Part shown: positions 9,020 to 20,645 of the stretch, piece by piece | How the letters are laid out: each line of letters begins with the position of its first letter | How positions within the stretch are numbered: position 1 is the stretch's first letter | NCBI GenBank assembly: GCA_030765055.1 | Contig: CM060953.1 | Span: 194,840,482-194,904,481, forward strand | Source of the DNA: Mantis religiosa | Taxonomy: Eukaryota; Arthropoda; Insecta; Mantodea; Mantidae | DNA: 64,000 nt | Direction: 5' to 3' | The notes under the pieces: generated by a model | The model's database searches: none | Told to the model about the DNA's origin: nothing | The model's input: only the letters and a program-made list of their open reading frames with translations | Translations under genes and position numbers: made by a program

Positions 9020-9680
9020 ATATAACATGTAGGAACCAAACTACGTTATACAGATACAAAATGTATTAAGTTTCATTCAAAACATTCAGTAGAGTACATT
9101 GGATTTCGAAAAATTCACAGCTCGGTTCCTTTAAGGCCCAGAAATCTACTTTGATAAATGTGGTAATGTAATCTGAAGCTAATCCCTTGATATTATTGAA
9201 GTCTACGCGTCGTTTTCAAGACAGGAGAGGGCAGGGAATATAATTTGAGTTGTATTGTGCATGAATTATTAAATTGGATCAAGTTTTTTATTCCTTATCT
9301 GCTTCCAGTTGTGTAATTTGCAGCAGCACGAAAGCAGACATTTGCCAGAGTTTTCTGATATTTTAGCTGTAAACATAATTACTTAACGACCCATTATTGA
9401 GAATGGGTTACGCCAGTCATTGTTGAACACGTGCAAAAGCTAATGCTTGTTTGTGTACATCCACTGAATTGCCTGGTTAGGTATGTGGCAATCTAAAACA
9501 ACAATTATACAGATATGGGTGACACTCTCATAGCTTTCTCTACTCATTCAACCAATTATTCTTATAAAATCTTATGGTTCTGTCTAGCCATGTTAAGCCA
9601 AATGTCACACAAATGGATTTATTATTATATCAAGTTGTAGGGAGAATATATAAATATTTAAATAGTTCAATTTTTGTATT
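9020..9680. other. unassigned AT-rich stretch
   Basis: No coding pattern, tandem repeat or known element end seen over about 660 bp. Confidence 0.35.
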
Positions 9681-9684
9681 AAGT

Positions 9685-10140
9685 CTTACTAAGCAGTATT
9701 AATGATATGTTTATATTCTTTATTAAATTCATCTTTATTCAGTGGTGTATTTATTAATCTATAAATCAAACTATTGAAAACAGCAAAAAATGTTAATGAT
9801 ATTAAACAAATAGAAATATTTGTAAAGAAATCTTCACTTAACTTAAGAAATTGATGTAATAATATCGATTTCAAAAGAATCTTGCTTCCACCATCAGTTA
9901 ATACCCAAACTCCGGTGTTAAGGAAATCTCGGTTACGATGTTATTTTCTTTTGTTATGTTACGCATTACCAACATCTGAAGACGAAACAAACCTAAAAAC
10001 AGAATCAATTGCCGGTATGTCAAAATTCATTACGCGATGTCTATTTTTTAAAATAAATATTTTCCCCACACTATTAACTCTATGGGACCATTTAATTGTT
10101 TTAATAATTTAACTTCGGGATTTATTTCATGGATAAATGA
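9685..10140 (-). mobile_element. PLE-A, 3' tail followed by internal part of the next copy
   Basis: On the minus strand the order is GIY-YIG C-terminal coding (10140-9960), hammerhead-like fold (9900-9857), 3' end, and then from about 9795 the thumb region of a reverse transcriptase again (FNSLIYRLINTPLNKDEFNK). One copy's 3' end is therefore directly followed by an internal piece of another, a head-to-tail partial tandem. At 10140 it meets a plus-strand copy. Confidence 0.7.
9857..9900 (-). ncRNA. hammerhead ribozyme-like motif, PLE-A
   Basis: On the minus strand: stem I TAA (9900-9898), CTGATGG (9897-9891; last core A is G), stem II around GAAGCA and TTCTTT, GAAA (9872-9869), two-base stem III T/A with loop CG, A at position 17, stem I TTA. 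One core substitution makes activity unlikely. Confidence 0.5.
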
Positions 10141-10239
10141 TCATATTTTTATACCATATTTTAAAAATCAAAGGAAAAGCTTTAGTGACTTGAATTTCGA
10201 AAAAAACTCATAAATTTACATAAGGACTTAATCGTTGAT

Positions 10240-10760
10240 TTTGTAAAACTTACTAATTTTTGTTTGGATCAGAATATTTTCACTTTTAATGGTGGATTTT
10301 TCAACAAACTTCTGGCTTAGCAATGGGTAATTCTCTTTCACCTTTTCTTGCTGACCTTTTGATGAGTTATGATATGTTGATGATATTTTTGCTATTGTTC
10401 ATTAAAAACAAATTAATGATGCTTTAAAATTACTAAAATTACAAGATAAAGCTATAAAATTCACATTAGAAACTTAAATTAATGGATTTCTTCATTTTCT
10501 AGGTTTTAAAATAATAAGAAATAATAACAAATTAGATTTTGGTATTTATAGAAAGTCCACTCATGTTGATAATTACATAAAAATAAAAGTTTTAATCCTT
10601 TTTCACATAAATTTGCTGTTTTTAATAGTTTGATTTATAGATTAATAAATATTTCCCTGAATAAAGAAGAATTTATTAAATAATATAAACATATTATTAA
10701 TACTGCTTTAATTAATGGTTTTAATAAAGATTTTATACAAAAGAAGATTGAAAAATTTAA
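10240..10760 (+). pseudogene. PLE-A reverse transcriptase fragment
   Basis: The motif SGLAMGNSLSPFLAD lies at 10311-10355, matching the conserved RT block that precedes the catalytic loop in Penelope-like enzymes. The catalytic YVDDIF is at 10373-10390, shifted to another frame by a small indel. Then follow FLHFLGFKIIRNNNKLDF and YRKSTHVDNYIKI, the end of the palm, and SLIYRLINISLNKEEFIK of the thumb. Several stops and frameshifts make it nonfunctional. The enzyme makes cDNA from element RNA at a chromosomal nick. Confidence 0.85.
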
Positions 10761-10970
10761 ATATAAAAAAAACTGTTAATGATATTTCTGCTCTTAAAAA
10801 TAAAAGATGACTATAATTTTAAAAAAGAATTTACTTACCATCCTTGGTTTAATAAACATTTTCAAAAAGTTTTAAAGGAGTTGGTATAACTTTAGTTCCT
10901 CAAAATATAGTATTAACATTTTTTTACAGTTTTCTAAAAAGTTAAAATTCCTACTAATAAAAATTCTGGT

Positions 10971-11285
10971 ATTTATTAACTTAATTGTTTGGATTGTGAT
11001 CAGGTTTATATTGGAAAGACGAAACGTAATTTAGAAACCAGAAAGAAAGAACATTTTCGTAATATTAAGTATAAACAAACTGATAAATCGGCCGTAGCAG
11101 ATAATTTTTGGTCATTTAACCATGAAATAAATCCCGAAGTTAAATTATTAAAGCAATTAAATGGACCGATAGAGTTGGGGAAAATATTTATTTTAAAAAA
11201 TAAACATCGCGTAATGAATTTTGACATAGCGACAATTGATTCTGTTGTTAGGCTTGTTTCGTCTTCAGATGTTGGTAATGCGTAA
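10971..11285 (+). pseudogene. PLE-A GIY-YIG endonuclease domain
   Basis: GIY at 10971 is followed by CLDCDQVYIGKTKRNLETRK and KKEHFRNIKYKQTDKSA. GIY and YIG are 12 residues apart, with a CxxC-like pair before YIG as in Penelope-like elements. The C-terminal part reads FWSFNHEINPEVKLLKQL and RVMNFDIATIDSVVRL, ending GNA and a stop at 11283-11285. One stop (TAA at about 10979) lies between GIY and the rest. Confidence 0.85.
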
Positions 11286-11342
11286 CATAACAAAAGAAAA
11301 TAACATCGTAACCAAAATTTCCTTAACAACGGAGTTGGGTAT

Positions 11343-11383
11343 TAAATGATGATGGAAGCAAGATGCTTTTGAAATCGATATTA
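11343..11383 (+). ncRNA. hammerhead ribozyme-like motif, PLE-A
   Basis: ATGATGA in place of CTGATGA (11346-11352), stem II AAGCA/TGCTT, GAAA (11371-11374), short stem III, A at position 17, TTA. The first core C is lost, so cleavage would not be expected. Confidence 0.45.
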
Positions 11384-11502
11384 TAAAGAAGAAGGAAGTA
11401 TTAACATCAACTTCTTAAGTGAAGATTCTTTTACAAATGTTTTTATTTGTTTAATATTTGTTGCTTCACTGTGACTAGCTTCATTTTCTCTGTGATCACT
11501 GT

Positions 11503-13080
<1,578 letters not shown>

Positions 13081-13089
13081 TAATGATTT

Positions 13090-13460
13090 AAGATATTTAT
13101 ATTGGAAAAAAGGCTCTTAGATTAATTTGTGGAGTTGATATAAAAGAACATTGTAAAGAATTTTTTATTCATTTAGGTATTTTAACGTTGCCATCGATGT
13201 ATGTGCTGAATTGTCTTTTATATGTTAAAGAATATGTTAGTAGCTTTATACTTTGCTCTAATATACATAATTACTCAACACTTAACTGTTTGAATTTATA
13301 TATAAATACATTTAGACATACTAATTTTACCACAAAGACTAAGAGAGCCCCCAATTTTAAATTTTAAAAGCACTTTACGACATACATTGCTGGGCAACCC
13401 ATAATGACTTATATAATGTGGCTTGGTAAATTTTAATTTATGACGCTGCTATACTGTAAA
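13090..13460 (+). pseudogene. non-LTR retrotransposon, RT C-terminal fragment
   Basis: The plus strand reads KKALRLICGVDIKEHCKEFF, then LGILTLPSMYVLNCLLYVKE, with a later KRAPNFKF. The pattern of basic-ALR-I-G, a Cys-rich step, then LGILTLPSxY is characteristic of the C-terminal end of reverse transcriptases of CR1/I-type non-LTR elements. It is a short 5'-truncated remnant with later stops. Confidence 0.65.
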
Positions 13461-14004
13461 GTTTACGGCAATACAGGATATCTATCAAAATAATGTTCCC
13501 TTGCAAGAATTAACAATTAAACAATGTTTATCTCGATTAACAATAAATATATAGACAAATAAGCATTTGTAAGAACAGTTTGCATAAGCGCAGAGCAGGT
13601 CACGTGACTGCAGCACATCAGATGGAAATGTTACATACTTTGTTACAGTTGGTCGAATAATTTTCTAAAATATACAGTCATCACTCATTTATTCTTATTA
13701 TATTTGTATTTTATTGTATTATTTAATTCTTAAAGGTTATTTTGAACGAGAGCAGTCACCCGAGTGCAGCACGTGAATGTCTCCTAACTGCATCTCGGTT
13801 TTTGGGTTGTGAATTCTACAGAATTTCAAAGAAAACAAAATTTTTTACTCCTCCACGTGGTAGTAGAGTTAAAAAACAACTATCTTGTACAAGTGTTGCC
13901 CTACACATTAGTGCCATCATATGTGCTAGGAGTGAAATGTATAAATAAATAAATTACTTGTCTTACCTGTAAATTACAATTTTAAGTTGATGAAACTAAC
14001 CTCT

Positions 14005-14225
14005 AATTTTTATATAACGTCCTCCATGAGAGTCATATCGTACGAACTGTGTGAAATGATGTTCAACTGAGCTCAGGGTCCATAGAACTTAGAGTTACCG
14101 ACATTCATCTTTCAGGATAAGAGAAAATCCCATAAATAACCTCAGCCAGGTAATACCTGACCGAGATTTCAACTCGGGACCTATTGAAAATGAGGTTTGT
14201 TTCTACATCTAACCTCTAAACGATG
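14005..14225 (-). mobile_element. SINE-B, diverged
   Basis: On the minus strand: B box near GAGTTGAAATCTCGG (about 14182-14168), then TACCTGGCTGAGGTTATT, CTTATCCTGAAAGATGAATG, and the tail ending near GGAGGACG. Same order as 44846-45086. The head is partly degraded. Confidence 0.7.
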
Positions 14226-14646
14226 TTATTTAATCAATTGCTAATATAAACAAACACACTGGAAAATAGTTATGTGAATTTATAGATCAATCTGTTTTAA
14301 TAAAAGGTTTCTGAAATCATGACTTTAGCAAATTTAAATAGTTTGATAAGTATTTGAATAACCCCCTGTTTTTTTACAATATGTCATGTAAAATGACACA
14401 TGTTTTAAAAAAATTACTACGAAAACAACGCTTATTTCCAGAAAAGTTGTACACAAATATACCAAGGGATATTTGAAAATACCGCTTCAAGATATGCGAA
14501 CTGTTAAACAAATTCGATTCTTAAATATATGAAAACGTTACAGCTTTTAAGACAAAAACGAAATCCCAGTCAACAACAACAAACATTCAACTCTCCTAAA
14601 AGCATGGATCAGAGTTCAAAGAAAGAAAAAAAAGCATATTACTCAC

Positions 14647-14776
14647 TCCGTGTTCTGGCACTTCTGCGTAATACTGGAGGACTATCATCCTCAATCTCGA
14701 TATGGATCACGTTTTGAGGTACATACGAGTCATCCCTTTTTCGGTTTGAGTTTCGCGTCTTGTATTTGGGTGACAT
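14647..14776 (-). CDS. candidate first coding exon of the host gene
   Basis: On the minus strand an ATG (14776-14774) in the favourable context ATCAAGATG opens 43 codons plus one base, ending at a strong donor GTGAGTAA (14646 downward). The peptide begins MSPKYKTRNSNRKRDDSYVP and ends in PPVLRRSARTR; it is basic at both ends with an acidic middle (HIEIEDDSPP), the kind of composition seen in nuclear or chromatin proteins. The phase 1 end fits the phase 1 start of the exon at 2446-2595; after joining, the reading continues RTR-K-ATKIL. I do not recognise the protein. The start could lie elsewhere if there is an upstream exon. Confidence 0.55.
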
Positions 14777-15000
14777 CTTGATGAGGAATGGTCACTACCT
14801 TATCACAAATCTATCCAGACTGCTAAGCAACCAGACAGGGAAAGAGGTGGGTGAGTTGTGTTAATTTTACGCACATCTGATTGGCTGTCTGCGACCACTC
14901 ACGCATTATTATTGTTTTAGCGCGAGTCTAGTCACCCGCGCAGTCATGATTGCCAAAATTACATAGTAAAACGTTATAAATCCAGCTGATGATTAACAAC
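14777..15000 (-). promoter_or_regulatory. putative 5' leader and promoter of the host gene
   Basis: Upstream of the ATG on the minus strand there is a less AT-rich stretch with several CG dinucleotides and an inverted-CCAAT context (AGCCAATCAG, about 14885). No clear TATA box was found at a fitting distance. This is position-based inference. Confidence 0.3.
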
Positions 15001-15504
15001 AGTTTTGGTAGTGTAATTTTGATAGTAGAAATGGCATTTTTAAAATACTAGCCGCATATCTTTCTCCCAAACCAATTAGTTCACAAAAACCTCAATAATT
15101 TTGTTTACGATTTAGCGGTCGAATTTTCTATTTAGCGGTGGATATAGGTAATCAATTCCAAACACAGCCATCCATGACGTAGTAATACAAGACCGTTTGT
15201 CGGTGATGATGACGAGCTGGCATTGGTAAACCTAGCATGAGTATTTTGAAAATCAACCCCCCATCACTTTCATATGCCTTTCTCTACTTACGTCTTCATA
15301 ATCAAGATAGAGTTTGTATCATTACAAACTTCGCTGCAGCTACAAGAGATAGGTAACAGACTGAAGTGATAAGTCACATTTTTGAAAGGCGGGTTGCCCT
15401 ATTCTGACATTGAAATTTTACTCTTTGTATGACCATGCCAAACATAACCACAGATCTTATTCAAAATTCAAAACTATGAGAAAAAATCTGATGACTTTCT
15501 CTGC

Positions 15505-16205
15505 TGTTTTAGTAACTTTTCTTATTATTTATTATTTATTTATATATTTATTTATTCATTTATTCCTTCATCCGTTTACTTTTTTATTTATTTCTTCATT
15601 CGTTTATTTATTTATTATTTATTTATTCCTTCATTCGTTTACTTTTTACTTTTTATGTATTCCTTCATTCGTTTAATTTTTATTTTTTATTTATTCCTTC
15701 ATTCGTTTATTTATTTATTTATTCTTTCATTCGTTTATTTTTTATTTTTATTTATTCCTTCATTCCTTTATTTATTTATTCCTTCATTCGTTTATTTTTA
15801 TTTTTTTATTTATTCCTTCATTCGTTTATTTATTTATTTATTCATTCCGTCATTCGTTTATTTTTTATTTATTCCTTCATTCGTTTATTTTCTTATTTTT
15901 TATTTATTTCTTCATTCGTTTATTTATTCCTTCATTCGTTTATTTATTTTGTATTTATTCCTTCATTCGTTTAGTTATTCATTTATTTATTCATTCGTTT
16001 ATTTTTTTATTTATTCCTTCATTCGTTTATGTATGTATTTATTTATTCTTTCATTCGTTCATTCGTTTATTTATTTATTTATTTACTTATTTATTCCTTT
16101 ATTTATTTACTTATTTATTCCTTTATTTATTTATCTATTCATCGATTTATTTCTCTATCTATTTAGTTATTCCTTAATTCGTTTATTTATTTATTCATTT
16201 AATAT
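15505..16205. repeat. TTTA/TTCA-rich tract
   Basis: About 700 bp of four-base words, mainly TTTA, TTCA, TTCC and TTCG, in a loose higher-order order such as CCTTCATTCGTTTATT. It produces a long plus-strand open frame (to 16251) rich in Phe, Ile, Leu and Ser that has no other sign of being coding. Confidence 0.92.
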
Positions 16206-16254
16206 AAACTTTTCACGGTTTAAGCCATCAAGGCTCGTTTCGGTCTCATAACTT

Positions 16255-16443
16255 TTAAATTACGTGTTGTATCCAGCTTTTTCTTGATCTACCAATATTT
16301 CTTCCACCTAATGGTTTGTAATCTAAAACTAATTTTGGAATGCGGCTATCATTCATTCTGTCGACATGTTCCTTCCAGTTATTTCTATATTGATTTATTC
16401 TACCTGATACTTTAAAAATATTCAATTTTTTTAATGTACTCAC
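16255..16443 (-). pseudogene. non-LTR element, terminal ORF2 fragment
   Basis: The minus strand reads RINQYRNNWKEHVDRMND, then RIPKLVLDYKPLGGRNIGRS and RKSW. This W-x-EH-x-xRM...P...L-Y-P-GRRxxGRPxKRW arrangement is the very common C-terminal end of non-LTR (RTE/CR1-type) ORF2 proteins in insects. The tetranucleotide-rich tract lies at its downstream end in minus-strand direction, so that tract may have grown from the element's 3' end. Confidence 0.7.
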
Positions 16444-16499
16444 TTTTTTGCTTATCTAGAAGATTATACACTGCTACATTTCTTAATTTCTACTGTGGA

Positions 16500-16800
16500 A
16501 ACGTAGAGTCAGACTGAAAAATTCACTGTCATAGCCGGGATTTGAACCACGGATCTTCTGGTTTCCGTCCAGCCACTCTACCATTGAGCTACTATGGCCA
16601 ACGTGCCGACATGACATTAAATACTCCAATTGACACGTATTTTCCCGGTAAACCACTAGGAGTTCTCATAAACACATGAGACAACTACCTTAATGACGAC
16701 TTACTATGCTGTAAGTACTTTAAGGCTCGGGCTTTATAGTTAATCACTACTAGGTCAATTGATAGAAACTAATTGTTCTTTCACACTAGCTGTGTGTAGG
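16500..16800 (-). mobile_element. SINE-T copy 1
   Basis: Minus-strand tRNA-like block at 16602-16530: A-box-like TAGCTCAATGGTAGAGTGG, a GGACGGAAACCAGAAGATC middle, B box GGTTCAAATCC. Unlike a standard SINE the tRNA-like block lies inside the unit, with conserved sequence on both sides. Confidence 0.75.
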
Positions 16801-17061
16801 CTCAATTGTGCAAACATAGAGTCAGACTGAAAAATTTAATGCCACAGCTGGGATTTGAACCACGGATCTTATGGTTTCCGTCCAGCCGTCCAGTAGCTCT
16901 ACCCTTGAGCTACTATGGCCAACGTGCCGACATGACATTAAATTCTCCAACTGACTCGTGTTTTTCCCGGTAAATCACTAGGAGTTCTCATAAACACCTT
17001 AATGGCAACTTACTATGCTGTAAGTACTTTAAGGCCCGGGCTTTATAGTTAACCACTATTA
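16801..17061 (-). mobile_element. SINE-T copy 2, tandem to copy 1
   Basis: Same orientation and order as copy 1, starting at the shared border ACACTAGCTGTGTGTAGGCT. The tRNA-like block is at about 16920-16848 and has a short internal duplication (CGTCCAGCCGTCCAG). Confidence 0.75.
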
Positions 17062-17300
17062 GGTCAAGAACTCATGAGAGCTCCTAAGTGGTTTACCGGG
17101 AAAATATGAGTCAGTTGGAGAATTTAATGTCATATCGGCACCTTGGCCATAGCAGCTCAATGGTTAGAGCGGCTGGACGGAAACCAGATCTGTGGTTCAA
17201 ATCCCGGCTATGGCATTGAATTTTTCAGTCTGACTCTACGTTTCCACAATTTAGCCTACACAGGGCCAGTGTGAAAGAACAATTAATTTCCATTAATTGC
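17062..17300 (+). mobile_element. SINE-T copy 3, inverted
   Basis: Plus-strand copy facing copies 1 and 2. The tRNA-like block is at 17147-17215 (GGTTCAAATCCCGGC B box) followed by CATTGAATTTTTCAGTC and the shared outer sequence ending near AGTGTGAAAGAACAAT. Confidence 0.75.
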
Positions 17301-17860
17301 TGTTGTTTTAAACATTTAAAATTTACTTCCACATAATAATATAGGAACTGCCATTCCTTTACAAAACTCTACCTTAGTCTCTCTTCTCGTAATATTAAGG
17401 TTTTCTTTATGGTGCCACATATACCATTAAATTTGTTGAGTTTATTTAAAATGTCATTATTTTTAAAATAAGAGATATTGCAACCAAGATAAAGCAGTTG
17501 ACTTGTTCAACGGATTTTCTTTCTAATAATATTTTGGCTCTTATGGTATTAGATCCCTTGAAAGCTAAAACTTCAGTTTTGTTTATAGATATTTTTAAAC
17601 TATATTGACAGTGTTATTTAACACATTTATTATGTAATGTAATATATTTATTTGTTCATCCTGTAATCATTGTACGTGAAATGGGATACGTCAATAGAAA
17701 GAACAAAAAGATAGTCATTGCAATGTTTGTACTTTATAAGGAATCATTTTTCTGTAAAATTAAACAAATAAATACGAAAAAAAAGTTAAATGTAGAACTA
17801 TTTCGAGCCAAGTTTGAAAACCTTACATAACTGAATGATGCACCTATTAATTATTAACTC
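17301..17860. other. unassigned; possible decayed non-LTR sequence
   Basis: AT-rich with no clear frame. Some resemblance to non-LTR 3' sequence but I cannot support a specific call. Confidence 0.3.
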
Positions 17861-17861
17861 T

Positions 17862-18130
17862 CAGCAAGGGGCCTGGGTTCGATCCAAGGTGACTGCAAAG
17901 TGAGATTTGTGATGGACAACACGGCGCTGGGGCGGGTTTTCTCCGGGATCTCCGGTTTCCCCGACCATTATTCCACCAACTGCTCCATCATCACCTTTCC
18001 TATCATTGATCTCGCCCTCACACCAGGCATTGGGCTGATCAGCCATCCTTGGTTCTCTGTCTGATCTAGAGCTGCAGTTCCTTAGCCAGATACCTAAAAA
18101 GGTATCAGGGGTAGAAGACCAAGAATCCCC
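17862..18130 (+). mobile_element. tRNA-derived SINE, third family (head truncated)
   Basis: Contains a pol III B-box-like word GGGTTCGATCC (17877), followed by ACTGCAAAGTGAGATTTGTG, GGGCGGGTTTTCTCCGGG and TTTCCCCGACCATTATTCC. The A box side is missing. The high GC content against AT-rich flanks and the B box support a SINE. No related copy is found elsewhere in the window. Confidence 0.5.
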
Positions 18131-18225
18131 TAACACTACGATAGTGGTATAACTAGAGAAGTAGAAGACGAAAGGAGAGGAAGAAAATGCTGGAAATCAG
18201 ATGGTTGATAAATTTAAAAAATTAT

Positions 18226-18556
18226 TTAACTGATTTTATTTTAGTTATTTGATTGAATTAATCATATCTTCACACTAGCCTTATATAGGCTAAGGTTTTT
18301 GATAGAGTTGAAATGAAAAGTTCAATCCCATGGCCGGGATTTGAACCACGGATCTCCCGGTTTCCGTCCAGTCGCTCTAACCTATTGAGCTACCATGGCC
18401 AACGTGCCGTCACATTAAACTCTCCATTTGACTCATATATTTCCCCGGTAGACCACTAGGGGCTCTCGTATCCGAGATACACCGTTTGTGGCGACTTACT
18501 ATCGTAAGTACTTGAGTCCCAGGCTTTATCATTTAACTCTTATTTTAGTTAATTGA
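18226..18556 (-). mobile_element. SINE-T copy 4
   Basis: tRNA-like block at about 18403-18330 on the minus strand (B box GGTTCAAATCCCGGCC). The body includes CTAGTGGTCTACCGGGG and GCCACAAACGGTGTATCTC. It is tandem with copy 5, sharing the border TTTTAGTTAATTGATGG. Confidence 0.75.
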
Positions 18557-18739
18557 TGGAAATTACTCATTTCTTCACACTAGTCGTATATAGGCTAAGT
18601 TTTTTGATAGATAGAGTCAACATGAAAAACTCAATGCCACGGCCAGGACTCAAACCACGGAGCCACCATGGCCAATCCCCCTCACGACACCAAATTCTCC
18701 ATTCGGCTCGCATACCTCCCTGGTAGACCACTAGGCCAT
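18557..18739 (-). mobile_element. SINE-T copy 5, partial
   Basis: The outer border and B-box side are present (GGTTTGAGTCCTGGCC), but part of the tRNA-like block is deleted (about 18660) and the copy breaks off at the CTAGTGGTCTACC word, where copy 6 begins in opposite direction. Confidence 0.7.
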
Positions 18740-19005
18740 CAATTAACTAAAATAATATGAGTTAAATGATGAAGCCTGGAACTCAAGTACTTACGATAGC
18801 AAGTCGCCACAAACGGTGTATCTCGAATGTGAGAGCCCCTAGTGGTCTACCGGGGAAATATATGAATCAAATAGAGAATTTAATGTCGTGACGGCAAGTT
18901 GGCCATGGTAACTCAATGGATTAAAGAGACTGGACGGAAACCAGAAGATCCGTGGTTTAAATCCCGGCCATAGCATTGAATTTTTTCATGTTGACACTAT
19001 CTAAT
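18740..19005 (+). mobile_element. SINE-T copy 6, inverted
   Basis: Plus-strand copy facing copies 4 and 5. tRNA-like block at 18902-18970 (GGTTTAAATCCCGGCCATAG). With copies 4 and 5 it forms a hairpin-capable cluster. Confidence 0.75.
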
Positions 19006-19610
19006 ACTTAACTGATTTTATATTTAAATTTTTCCCACGTGATAGGAGCTGGATCCCCTTTATTGTAGTGAACTCCTTAGTTGTTATGTTAGACTAATTC
19101 TAACATGGAACACGCGATGTGTATGGCATTAACGAATAAACTCGGTACCAGCGAGATGTCCCATACGCCGACAAAGATGAAAGCAAGGTAGTGTTAGGTT
19201 TGATTACCCATATGTAAGGTTATATGTATGCATCTTTAATGAGATGCATCCCTTATCAGCAATTCTATCTCTTCGGTAAGTGTACAAAGGCTGTCTGGTA
19301 GGATTTGAGTATCTGGTATCAAAGTTGTTATGGTATGGAAGTTCCCTCAGCTGTACCATCTGGTATTGGCACTAATAAGGTCATTCAACTTTGAAATCAG
19401 CTGCGAAATTTAACCTCTGCTAACCTAACAGAATTATATTAGAGATACGTTATACTCCCAAGGGTATACAGTGGACTTTAAGTTATATTCAAGTATTTTA
19501 AGAGGTGGTCGCTATACGAGAGCTTAGAAATTTATTCTCTTTATATGTCCAAGAGATAAAACAGTAATTACTTCCAACTTGAAAAATATAAATATTGAAA
19601 AATTCAAACA
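19006..19610. other. unassigned
   Basis: No recognisable gene or element; lies between the SINE-T cluster and the end of a non-LTR element. Confidence 0.35.
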
Positions 19611-19622
19611 AATAATAAGTTT

Positions 19623-20527
19623 TTGTTTTCTAGTGCCTTGCATCTGGCAATGAAGCCATTAGCATTCGTGCTTTCCAATACTTTTGAACTGTACTTTCTT
19701 CTAATCTTAATGCTTCGCAGGTCTTCAAGTGATCTTCATTCATTTCTTCTGGATCGTTACACAGGACACATATTGGTGAAGCTGAGAGATGACTTGTCAG
19801 GCAGTCGTGATTAGTCAATAGTCTGAAGGCTGCAACTGCTGTTTTCCTTGGTCTCTGGGGGATTATATCTGTGTTGCAAAGTAGTGTGATCCATTTTTGT
19901 CTTTGGTGTTTGTTTCTATTTATTGTAGGTATGAGTGAGAAAATTTTGTAGTGATCAAGCGTTTTATTGAGGAATATGAGAAATTAAATTTATACTTTTG
20001 CTTTATTGTCGTGCCTTTCTTTGCAAGTATATTTGCAGTTTCATTCCCCATGACGCCTCAGTGTGCTGGAATCCATTGGAAATGGACACTCTTATTAACT
20101 TTTTGGAGTTGTGTTAACATTTTGTAAAATTCTGTAATTTTTGTTGACTTCTTTGTAGCATTTGAACATATTCCTTAAAATGCAGCCTTAGAATCTGAGA
20201 GAATTACTGCCTTGTTAAATTTATTCAAGGGAGATTTAGTAATTGTCGCAGAGCAATGTGTGTAGCCTCTATTTCTCCATCATAATTTGCTGTGTCTCTG
20301 CCACCAGAATGATTAAAGTAAAAATCTGTACATGTAACTACAGCTCCATCCATCAGTATATATGTGTAGACATTCTTCTGTGGGATATCTGGTATTGATT
20401 GTTTCCAGTGATAAAAGATTTTGTATTTATTTTGGTCTGATTTACCTGTTTTCTCTGTTAATTCCAAACTGAAGGTATAATAATCAGTAAAATCTCGAAT
20501 TACTTCACAGCCAAAAAAAAGGAGCAA
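19623..20527 (-). pseudogene. non-LTR retrotransposon ORF2, RNase H to C-terminus
   Basis: On the minus strand: MDGAVVTCTDFYFNHSGG (Asp of the usual TDG motif kept), DGEIEATHIALRQLL, AVILSDSKAA, then WIPAH-stop-GVMGNE: the four RNase H blocks in order. Downstream comes HDCLTSHL, ICVLCNDPEEMNEDHLKTC (a Cys-Cys-His-Cys zinc-knuckle-like end) and YWKARMLMASLPDARH before the stop at 19630. The same ending occurs in the element at 35.1-37.3 kb. Frameshifts and stops disable it. RNase H removes the RNA strand during reverse transcription. Confidence 0.75.
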
Positions 20528-20555
20528 TCAGACATAAATTGTGTTTTAAAGATAT

Positions 20556-20645
20556 TCCAGGCCACCTGTGTAGCGTACGTGTTAACGTCTCTGTATCACG
20601 TTCAAGACGTCGCGAGTTCAAATCTCGGTCAGGGTGAATTATCAT
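20556..20645 (+). mobile_element. SINE-B head at the start of satellite 1
   Basis: The tRNA-like head (TGTGTAGCGTACGTG A-box side, GAGTTCAAATCTCGG B box at 20606) followed by the bridging words CAGGGTGAATTATC and GGATAAG. It leads straight into the tandem tail copies, so satellite 1 is one SINE with an expanded tail. Confidence 0.75.

Larger units (their letters stand above)
10141..11500 (+). mobile_element. PLE-A, longest copy in the window (RT, GIY-YIG, 3' end)
   Basis: Carries the Penelope reverse transcriptase palm, the thumb, the C-terminal GIY-YIG endonuclease and the 3' tail with a hammerhead-like fold. It starts abruptly within the RT, joined head to head to the minus-strand copy at 9685-10140. 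At about 11503 it runs straight into internal sequence of another PLE-A copy. Confidence 0.8.

Noticed and set aside
15410..16251. 198-codon Phe/Ile/Leu-rich frame that looks like a membrane protein
   Set aside because: Translation of TTTA/TTCA-type repeats; T-rich DNA always gives hydrophobic residues.
16530..16602. Genuine tRNA genes at 16.5, 16.9, 17.2, 18.3, 18.9, 29.1, 40.4 kb
   Set aside because: A and B boxes are present, but all share the same flanks on both sides and are diverged with deletions, so they are SINE parts.
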